From contig JAFXZF010000084.1 of assembly GCA_017541365.1 (NCBI GenBank), positions 1-14,428 of the forward strand: DNA of 14,428 bases, in the 5' to 3' direction. The DNA is from Prevotella sp. GTDB lineage: Bacteria > Bacteroidota > Bacteroidia > Bacteroidales > Bacteroidaceae. The notes under the pieces are model-generated. The model was not told where the DNA came from. It worked only from the letters and a program-made list of their open reading frames with translations, and did no database searches. Of the stretch, positions 1-5,515 are shown one piece after another; the first letter of the stretch is position 1; the number at the start of each line of letters is the position of its first letter. The translations under genes and the position numbers were made by a program.

Positions 1-6
1 AATAAT

Positions 7-651
7 ATGGCACAGAAAAAGAAAAGCCGCCAGAAGAAAGCCCAGACTCGTGTGGACTTTACTCCGATGGTAGATATGATGATGTTGCTTATTACCTTCT
101 TCATGCTGTGTACCTCTCTGAGCAAGCCTCAGTCTATGCAGCTGACGATGCCAAGTAACGATAAGAACGTATCTGACGCAGACAAGTCTGCCGCTAAAGC
201 ATCACACACCATTACTCTCTATCTTGCTGGTAATGACGCTATCTACCACGTTGATGGTATCCCACAGTACGACAATCCTGCTTGTCTGCAAAAGACAACA
301 TGGGGTGCTAAGGGTATCCGCGACGTACTCATCAACCACAAGACAGAGGAGGGTTATACCCCTGTTAAGAACATCAAGGCTGCCAAGGCTGTCCTCGACG
401 CAGAGCGTGCTAAGGACAAGACTATGGAAGACTCAGTCTATAACCAGCGTCTTAACAAGATCAAGAATGGTGAACTTGAAGGCGGAAAGATACCTACTCT
501 GACCATCATCATCAAGGCAACCGACAAGGCATCATACAAGAACCTCGTTGACGCTCTTGACGAAATGCAGATATGCGCTATAGGTAAGTATGTCATTGAC
601 CAGATTAACGACGACGACACACGCCTCCTCAAGGCTGCTGGCGTAGAGTAA
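7..651 (+). CDS. exbD: ExbD/TolR family biopolymer transport protein
   Basis: This is an inner-membrane subunit of the ExbB-ExbD proton channel that energises TonB for uptake across the outer membrane. The 214-residue protein has the family layout: a short, very basic cytoplasmic N-terminus (residues 2-15), one transmembrane helix at about 19-38, and a periplasmic domain. Inside the helix the motif TPMVDMMMLLITFF carries Asp23, which matches the essential proton-handling aspartate of ExbD (Asp25 in E. coli). The protein is longer than E. coli ExbD (about 140 residues), which is common for Bacteroidetes paralogues. tonB follows 45 bp downstream on the same strand. In this phylum the usual order is exbB-exbD-exbD-tonB, so exbB and a first exbD probably lie just upstream (inference). 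Only six bases precede the ATG, so an upstream in-frame start cannot be excluded. Confidence 0.93.
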   Translation: MAQKKKSRQKKAQTRVDFTPMVDMMMLLITFFMLCTSLSKPQSMQLTMPSNDKNVSDADKSAAKASHTITLYLAGNDAIYHVDGIPQYDNPACLQKTTWGAKGIRDVLINHKTEEGYTPVKNIKAAKAVLDAERAKDKTMEDSVYNQRLNKIKNGELEGGKIPTLTIIIKATDKASYKNLVDALDEMQICAIGKYVIDQINDDDTRLLKAAGVE

Positions 652-696
652 GAGTCTGCAGTGACAAAATGTTAAACCATAAAAAGAAACAGAACT

Positions 697-1527
697 ATGT
701 CTAAGATAGATCTTATTTCCAATGATTGGACCGATCTCGTGTTTGACGGTCGCAATCAGGCCTATGGTGCTTACCAGTTGCGCAGAAATACCAGCAAGCG
801 TAACATCTGGGCTATGGTGTTCGTTGCTGCTGTTGCTGCATTGGCATACATAGGACTTTCAGCATACAACTCTTACCAGGAAGCTCAGAAGGCTCGCTTC
901 GAAGCAGAGATGGAGGCATCACTCCTCGAGCAGAAGAAGGAAGCTAAGGTAGAGCGCAAGGCTGAGGCACCAAAGGTAGAGAAAGCACAGGTCGTAGAAC
1001 GTGTGAAGTCATCTATCGCCTTCACTCCTCCTGTTATTAAGAAGGACTCTGAGGTACGCCCAGAGGACGAGCTTAAGTCACAGGAAGAACTCTTGCAGAC
1101 AAAGACCGCCATCGGTTCTTTCGACGTAAAGGGTAACGATGAGGGTGCAGAAGTGCTCAAAGCTAAGGAAATCATCGTACAGGAAGCTGAGAAGCCAAAG
1201 GAGGAAGAGACGAAGATATTCGACGTTGTAGAACAGATGCCTTCGTTCCCTGGCGGCATGGGTGCTCTCATGCAGTACCTCTCAAGCCACATCAAGTATC
1301 CTGTAGTAGCTGAGGAGAATGGTATTCAGGGTCGTGTAATATGTACCTTCATCGTAGAGAAGGATGGTTCTATCACTGCTACACATGTAGCACGTTCAGT
1401 TGACCCATCACTCGACAAGGAGGCAGTACGCGTCATCAACTCAATGCCACGATGGATCCCTGGTAAGCAGAATGGCTCTGCATGCCGTGTGAAGTTCACA
1501 CTGCCTGTAACCTTCAAGCTCCAGTAA
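697..1527 (+). CDS. tonB: TonB family energy transducer
   Basis: TonB spans the periplasm and passes energy from the ExbB-ExbD channel to TonB-dependent outer-membrane transporters. The 276-residue protein starts with a cytoplasmic segment (1-35) containing DLVFDGRNQAYGAYQLRR, a sequence typical of Bacteroidetes TonB proteins. One transmembrane helix lies at about 37-57, followed by a charged Glu/Lys/Ala/Val-rich linker (about 62-172). The C-terminal TonB domain (about 175-275) has FPGG, the YP pair at 201-202, an EKDGSI turn and WIPGKQNG. The linker is Lys/Glu-rich rather than the Pro-rich type of E. coli. It lies 45 bp after exbD with no terminator between them, so the two are probably cotranscribed. 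A strong hairpin terminator follows the stop codon. Identification is confident. Which transporters it serves cannot be told from the sequence. Confidence 0.94.
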   Translation: MSKIDLISNDWTDLVFDGRNQAYGAYQLRRNTSKRNIWAMVFVAAVAALAYIGLSAYNSYQEAQKARFEAEMEASLLEQKKEAKVERKAEAPKVEKAQVVERVKSSIAFTPPVIKKDSEVRPEDELKSQEELLQTKTAIGSFDVKGNDEGAEVLKAKEIIVQEAEKPKEEETKIFDVVEQMPSFPGGMGALMQYLSSHIKYPVVAEENGIQGRVICTFIVEKDGSITATHVARSVDPSLDKEAVRVINSMPRWIPGKQNGSACRVKFTLPVTFKLQ

Positions 1528-1542
1528 TATACCACTAATACA

Positions 1543-1592
1543 ATGAGGAGTTAGGTAGTTAAGCAATTAGCCACTTAGCTCCTCATTTTTTT
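1543..1592 (+). terminator. Rho-independent terminator after tonB
   Basis: The arms at 1543-1556 and 1573-1586 pair over 14 bp, including two G-T pairs, with an 8-bp perfect base (ATGAGGAG/CTCCTCAT). The loop is 16 nt. A run of seven T follows at 1586-1592. It lies 15 bp after the tonB stop codon and 25 bp before the next ATG. No sigma-ABfr-type promoter is visible between it and the next gene, so that gene may depend on readthrough. Confidence 0.85.
1549..1580 (+). repeat. Four degenerate octamers inside the terminator
   Basis: The terminator stem-loop contains four back-to-back 8-mers: AGTTAGGT, AGTTAAGC, AATTAGCC and ACTTAGCT. They share the pattern A-N-TTA-R-S-Y. The first and last pair to form the upper stem, and the middle two form the loop. 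A 9-mer from this array (GTAGTTAAG, 1555-1563) recurs as its exact reverse complement at 7722-7730, just before the hppA terminator. Confidence 0.6.
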
Positions 1593-1617
1593 ATCCCCCC
1601 TCTTGAACCTGTTCACT

Positions 1618-2583
1618 ATGCGTAAGTCTATATTTTCAATCTTCAATCTTCAATTTTCAATTTTGTTGCTCCTTGCCATCGCATCATGTGGCAAGAAGAA
1701 CCCCAACGCACGCACCGACACCTATGCCTCTGGCAAGGCTACCATTATGAGCGACGAGAGTTTCAGTCCCATCATCGATGAGGAACTGCAAGTTTTCCAT
1801 GCCACCTATCCTAATGCCGAGGTAACACCCATATATACCAACGAACTTGATGAGATGAATGCGCTGATGAAGCAGGAGGTACACCTCATCATCACCGCAC
1901 GCAATTTCAGCGAGAAAGAACTCAACTACTTCCGCTCCAACGGTCTGCAGCCACGCTACTTCCCACTCGGCTACGACGGACTCGCCTTTATCATAAACAA
2001 GGAGAACGTGGACTCTTGCATACACGTTGATGACATCAAGAAGATACTCTCCGGCCAAGTGACGCAATGGAATCAAGTCAACCCAGGCTCCCGTCTCGGT
2101 GAGATTGATGTTGTCTTTGACAACAACAAGTCGGCAGCCGTACATTGGGCTGTTGACTCCATACTTGACGGCAAACCCATCAACAGCAAGAATATCACCG
2201 CTGCAAAAACAAGCGCCGAGGTCATCAACTATGTAGAGAAGATAAAAAATGCTATAGGCATCATCGGCAGCAACTGGCTCAACGATAAACGTGACACCAC
2301 CAATGTCACCTTCAAGAAGAACATACAGGTGATGAACGTATGTTCCGTACCAGGTGCCAAGGCAGGTGAGATGAACTCCTGGAAACCCTACCAGTTATAT
2401 CTTCTCGACGGCAGATATCCTTTCGCTCGCACCGTATATGCTCTGCTCGTTGACCCATACCACGGACTGCCTGTCGGCTTTGCTAATTTCCTTCAGTCTC
2501 CCATAGGTCAGAAGATTGTGCTCAAGTCCGCCCTCCTACCCTACCGCGGAGACCTGCAGTGGCGTAAGGTACAAACAAACTAA
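1618..2583 (+). CDS. PstS-like periplasmic substrate-binding lipoprotein
   Basis: This 321-residue protein resembles the PBP-like fold of PstS-type phosphate-binding proteins. The ATG at 1618 is preferred over an in-frame TTG at 1603, because from the ATG a lipoprotein signal peptide follows directly: MRKS, a hydrophobic stretch, then the lipobox IASC with Cys24 as the lipidated residue. The mature part has PstS-like segments: SDESFSP (45-51), the YFPLGYDGLAFIIN strand region (about 114-127), the HVDDIKKILSGQVTQW helix (136-151) and a C-terminal FLQSPIGQKIV. The canonical R-x-x-GSGT phosphate-site motif of PstS is not seen. The corresponding place seems to read FDNNKSAAV (167-175). No pstCAB genes are nearby. 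A PstS-family gene next to exbD/tonB is a recurring Bacteroidetes arrangement known to me from memory, so a role tied to TonB function is possible (inference). The ligand is unknown. Confidence 0.8.
   Translation: MRKSIFSIFNLQFSILLLLAIASCGKKNPNARTDTYASGKATIMSDESFSPIIDEELQVFHATYPNAEVTPIYTNELDEMNALMKQEVHLIITARNFSEKELNYFRSNGLQPRYFPLGYDGLAFIINKENVDSCIHVDDIKKILSGQVTQWNQVNPGSRLGEIDVVFDNNKSAAVHWAVDSILDGKPINSKNITAAKTSAEVINYVEKIKNAIGIIGSNWLNDKRDTTNVTFKKNIQVMNVCSVPGAKAGEMNSWKPYQLYLLDGRYPFARTVYALLVDPYHGLPVGFANFLQSPIGQKIVLKSALLPYRGDLQWRKVQTN
1634..1661 (+). repeat. Four tandem heptamers in a signal-peptide coding region
   Basis: Four consecutive 7-bp units of YTTCAAT (TTTCAAT, CTTCAAT, CTTCAAT, TTTCAAT) are followed by a partial TTTG. 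Because 7 is not a multiple of 3, the units are read in successive frames. They encode residues 6-15 of the lipoprotein signal peptide (F-S-I-F-N-L-Q-F-S-I), which is hydrophobic apart from N and Q. Gain or loss of one unit would shift the frame. Confidence 0.75.
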
Positions 2584-2603
2584 GGAGCAAAGCCACACTC
2601 CAC

Positions 2604-4730
2604 CTACAATTTAAACAACAATTGCAGGTCTATGTCAGTGCAATAAGGTGAGAAAATCATACGCTCAGCAGTACCAATGACGTTGCGGTCAAAATAGCGA
2701 GTGTGAGCTATCTTGCATTGTGCTGTACACCAATTGGCAAGTACGTATTTCGCCATAAAGGCAGCACGGATGCCCTTTCCATAGTATGATGCAGAACCGA
2801 AGGAATACTTCATGCCACGCTCATAGGTGTATAGCCGTGAGTCATAGTCATCGGTATTAAACCAAGCCGCAAGGGCATACAACTGCAGTTTCCCCGTGTC
2901 TTTATCCTTTTCTCGGAAGTTCTGGCGCACTGCCTTGTCCGATGAAATGGTAGAAAACTGGTATCCCACCGACTGTGCAAGAATAAAGCCCTTGCTCTTG
3001 TTATCAAACGAAAGTGCACATGCTTCCATGTGTGTGCGTACATTCCATCTATCACCGTTCAGCACCGCGAGAAAGCGCAGATGCTGATCGGTTTTTGTTA
3101 TGAGTTGTCTTTTACTGTTGACAGTTTTGTCGCCCTGTTTCGTCTTGATGCGATAGCGCAGTGTGAATATCCATTTTTCCTTTGACAGTATGCCCGCCAG
3201 GCTGTTGTCCCATGAGTAGGAGGAGTTGGAAACGCGATATCTCAGCCATGGGAAGTAAGCTATGTCCGAATAGACATCCAGTGTGAGGTTGTGCCTCGCA
3301 GCCCACTGAGCGCCGAGGTATAGTCCACTCTCATTTTTCACCACGCCGCTTTCTCCGAAACTGCTGCCATAAAGAGCATTATACTGGTAACTGTAGTAGC
3401 GCTGCAACGCCATGAAGGTGATACGCCACGGTGAGCGCCACGTGGCAGAGTTGACTGTTGCGATATTGAAGTCGTTGTCCGTTGCCGTCTCGCCACTCAA
3501 TGACAGTTCGCGCCAACGGTAGTGATAGTCTATGCCTATATTCCAGAATCTGTTGCCACGTGGATAGTACAGACGGTACATCTTTCCCTTACTGACAACA
3601 TTATTTTTTGAGTATGTGGGGTTGAGATTTCTGTTTAACCACGTATATACTGCGCTGACCCCCGCTCCCCATGAAGGGTGTTCGTAACCTATATGTACAC
3701 CCGTCGTCATCTGTGCAGCATTGTTTTTCTTATTCATCTCAGTGAGGGTGCGATGATATCCCGAGGTGAGGATTGTTGATATCGTGCTGTCCTTGTTTAG
3801 CGTTGCATCAATATTTCGATAAGACCAGAAGGCGGCAAGGGACATACGTCGCGTCAGTGTCACCGTCATAGCCATTCCCTGAAAGTGCTTGCTATCGCTC
3901 GTGCTACTGTGTGGCGTAAATACGGACAGTCGCCTGCCCATAGACGACAGCATACCTTGTTTGCCTATGGTGAAATTGTTGTTGAGGGTCAGACCCATGC
4001 CAAACTGCCCACGAAACTGTCCTATTATTATTTGCTTGAACACACCCAACTGCCTTATGTTCAAGTTATATGCATAGCAGTCATATCCAGACTTGTTGTG
4101 CTCTCCGCCAAACGGTTCGCCCGCCGTCTTGCTCCCTGTGAGGTTAAACACTACATGCTTATCCATGTTCACCGAGTAACGCACAGAATGTTTCACGGGG
4201 TCACCCAGATATTTCCCAGCATACTTATTGTCACCCAACCAAGTGCGTACCGGTGCCCTCATGTCGCCTGCACGATAGTATGTAGGGGTCTGCATGGTCA
4301 CAGTTATCTGATGTTGCAGATGATGCAGGCTCTCTTTGATCCGTTTTCCTTTATACCAAGGTTGAGACGAGGGGTCCTCCACAGTCAGGAAGTTTGACAG
4401 GTACAGTCTCATGCGCGGACCTATGCTCTCTATCATCGCCAGTTCTTCTATGGAGCGTAGGCGACCGTAGCGATGTCGGTATTCCAGTATATCATTGATT
4501 TGTTCGGCGTTTAGACCAGGGATCTGCAACAGGTCTTCCTGCTCCACCGTATTAATATCAAGAGGCTGTCCTGCCAATTCGGTAAGGTGCTCATAAGCAT
4601 CTTCCATTGACAGGACAGCCTCTTCATCATTTTCATATAGTTCTGCGAGAAACTGTTGCCAGTCACCCTGCTGCGCCTCTGCTACTGTGCATGCAGCGAA
4701 CAGGAGCAACATAAGGATGATGTTTTTCAT
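2604..4730 (-). CDS. Helix-hairpin-helix protein with predicted outer-membrane beta-barrel
   Basis: This 708-residue protein begins with a signal peptide (MKNIILMLLLFAACTVAEAQ). An N-terminal module at about 53-118 has two helix-hairpin-helix elements of the ComEA/DNA-binding type: DLLQIPGLNAEQINDILEYR (66-85) and ELAMIESIGPRMRLYLSNFL (96-115). They are preceded by PLDIN, which is typical of such modules. From about residue 125 to the C-terminus the sequence shows alternating polar and aromatic strands rich in Tyr, Trp and Arg, as expected for an outer-membrane beta-barrel. Large HhH-plus-barrel proteins of this kind are widespread in Bacteroidetes and mostly uncharacterised. DNA binding or uptake at the outer membrane is inference. 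It lies 64 bp behind the upstream minus-strand gene, with no promoter seen in the gap, so the two probably form an operon. It converges on the PstS-like gene with a 20-bp gap. Confidence 0.78.
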   Translation of the reverse strand: MKNIILMLLLFAACTVAEAQQGDWQQFLAELYENDEEAVLSMEDAYEHLTELAGQPLDINTVEQEDLLQIPGLNAEQINDILEYRHRYGRLRSIEELAMIESIGPRMRLYLSNFLTVEDPSSQPWYKGKRIKESLHHLQHQITVTMQTPTYYRAGDMRAPVRTWLGDNKYAGKYLGDPVKHSVRYSVNMDKHVVFNLTGSKTAGEPFGGEHNKSGYDCYAYNLNIRQLGVFKQIIIGQFRGQFGMGLTLNNNFTIGKQGMLSSMGRRLSVFTPHSSTSDSKHFQGMAMTVTLTRRMSLAAFWSYRNIDATLNKDSTISTILTSGYHRTLTEMNKKNNAAQMTTGVHIGYEHPSWGAGVSAVYTWLNRNLNPTYSKNNVVSKGKMYRLYYPRGNRFWNIGIDYHYRWRELSLSGETATDNDFNIATVNSATWRSPWRITFMALQRYYSYQYNALYGSSFGESGVVKNESGLYLGAQWAARHNLTLDVYSDIAYFPWLRYRVSNSSYSWDNSLAGILSKEKWIFTLRYRIKTKQGDKTVNSKRQLITKTDQHLRFLAVLNGDRWNVRTHMEACALSFDNKSKGFILAQSVGYQFSTISSDKAVRQNFREKDKDTGKLQLYALAAWFNTDDYDSRLYTYERGMKYSFGSASYYGKGIRAAFMAKYVLANWCTAQCKIAHTRYFDRNVIGTAERMIFSPYCTDIDLQLLFKL

Positions 4731-4737
4731 TATAATC

Positions 4738-4761
4738 GTGTCTGTGTGTGTTGTGTGTGTT
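4738..4761. repeat. CA/TG-rich dinucleotide tract upstream of the HhH gene
   Basis: On the minus strand the leader of the HhH gene reads AACACACACAACACACACAG and then ACAC, ending 7 bp before the ATG. It is two (AC)4-like blocks separated by a single A. Such a tract could vary in length and alter the translation start region, but there is no direct evidence that it does. Confidence 0.5.
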
Positions 4762-4794
4762 ACTTTCGGAGTATTTGGGATGTGTTCAGTGTGT

Positions 4795-5292
4795 TTACTC
4801 CACCTTGTCGTCGATGTATTTCTTCAGGGCTCTCACCACACCGTTGGCCCATGTATCTATACCTCCATCCATCTCGAGTGATGACACCAGTTTTATGACA
4901 TTCTCTATCGGCATGCCGTAGCGCAGCACCCCTGAGATGAGTTTGGCATAGTTCCAATATATGGGGTTGAATTTCTCGCTGAGTCCCTCGACAGTTGTCT
5001 TGTAGCCACGACGGTTTTCAAACTGGAAGTCATAGCGCCTTGTGCCATCAGCATTAACATGCTTGATGATCTTGCCCGTATTGACGCTCTTAGGCAGTAT
5101 AATACCCTCATCATCGTCCTGCAAACCAGTGAATATCTCATAGGGTTTGCCATCAAGCAGTCCTACGAATGCCATCCACTTCTCTTTCTCATTCTGAAAG
5201 CGTACCACGTCACACTCCAGCACGTCAGGGCGTTTATGAGTAACACGTGATGAGCTTTGCAAACTAACTGTATTCTCTTTGTTATCTGACAT
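4795..5292 (-). CDS. Stand-alone protein resembling the ribonucleotide reductase C-terminal domain
   Basis: This is a 165-residue soluble protein with no signal peptide. From memory it resembles the C-terminal segment of large Bacteroidetes ribonucleotide reductase chains (NrdA/NrdJ-like, TSCPD-type region). The shared blocks are KRPDVLECDVVRFQN (20-34), WMAFVGLLDGKPYEIFTG (39-56), the YDFQF...RRGYKTTVEGLSEKFNP region (87-110), and YAKLISGVLRYGMPIENVIK (115-134), with WANGVVRALKKYI near the end. No catalytic reductase domain is attached, so it may act in trans on a reductase or on nucleotide binding (inference). The start at 5292 is chosen over an in-frame ATG at 5340. A consensus promoter (5316-5346) overlaps the longer version and would put transcription start downstream of that ATG. 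The leader before the chosen ATG is A-rich, as usual in Bacteroidetes. It is divergent from hppA and probably leads an operon with the HhH gene. Confidence 0.65.
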   Translation of the reverse strand: MSDNKENTVSLQSSSRVTHKRPDVLECDVVRFQNEKEKWMAFVGLLDGKPYEIFTGLQDDDEGIILPKSVNTGKIIKHVNADGTRRYDFQFENRRGYKTTVEGLSEKFNPIYWNYAKLISGVLRYGMPIENVIKLVSSLEMDGGIDTWANGVVRALKKYIDDKVE

Positions 5293-5315
5293 CGTTATTT
5301 TTGTTTTTTCTGCCA

Positions 5316-5346
5316 CAAAATTAACCATTTTCCTTGACATAACAAA
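5316..5346 (-). promoter_or_regulatory. Sigma-ABfr-type promoter for the reductase-like gene
   Basis: Read on the minus strand, TTTG (5346-5343) is followed by a 19-bp spacer and TAATTTTG (5323-5316). This matches the Bacteroidetes -33/-7 consensus TTTG-N19-21-TAnnTTTG exactly. Transcription would start near 5309, about 16 nt before the ATG at 5292. This argues that the upstream in-frame ATG at 5340 is not used. Confidence 0.75.
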
Positions 5347-5364
5347 ATTTTTAGAATGTTTTAC

Positions 5365-5395
5365 TTTTCAGAATGAAAGTTTTTTTGTAATTTTG
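5365..5395 (+). promoter_or_regulatory. Possible distal hppA promoter
   Basis: TAATTTTG at 5388-5395 fits the TAnnTTTG -7 element. The -33 position 19 bp upstream reads TTTT (5365-5368) instead of TTTG, so the site is weaker. The stretch 5387-5404 is an 18-bp near-copy of the proximal promoter core at 5453-5470. Confidence 0.35.
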
Positions 5396-5421
5396 CATAA
5401 AATACTAACGCTCAACCATTG

Positions 5422-5435
5422 GCAAGAGAACTTGC
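5422..5435. promoter_or_regulatory. Small inverted repeat over the hppA -33 box
   Basis: GCAAG (5422-5426) and CTTGC (5431-5435) are separated by 4 nt. The right arm covers the CTTG -33 box of the proximal hppA promoter. It could be an operator half-site pair or a small hairpin in transcripts from the distal promoter. A 5-bp inverted repeat can easily arise by chance. Confidence 0.25.
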
Positions 5436-5461
5436 ATGATGTTCGCTAAATTGTATTTTTG
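5431..5461 (+). promoter_or_regulatory. Proximal hppA promoter
   Basis: CTTG (5431-5434), a 19-bp spacer and TATTTTTG (5454-5461) fit the Bacteroidetes sigma-ABfr promoter. Transcription would start near 5468, giving a leader of roughly 48 nt that is A-rich just before the ATG. Confidence 0.7.
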
Positions 5462-5515
5462 CATAAATTACTTCAGGATTTCAATTTACTAACTAAATAA
5501 ACGACAAACAAAATC

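Larger units (their letters stand above)
5387..5470. repeat. Pair of 18-bp direct repeats in the hppA upstream region
   Basis: GTAATTTTGCATAAAATA (5387-5404) and GTATTTTTGCATAAATTA (5453-5470) match at 16 of 18 positions and lie 66 bp apart. Each contains a TAnnTTTG -7 element. They may be tandem promoters from a local duplication, or a repeated regulator site. Confidence 0.6.

Noticed and set aside
2584..2603. GGAG/CTCC inverted repeat between the convergent PstS-like and HhH genes as a terminator
   Set aside because: The stem is only 4 bp and no T-tract follows on either strand.
3885..4397. A 170-codon open frame on the + strand within the HhH gene
   Set aside because: It lies antisense to a long gene with clear signal peptide and domain structure. 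Its translation is rich in Arg, His and Cys without any recognisable pattern, so it is a shadow frame.
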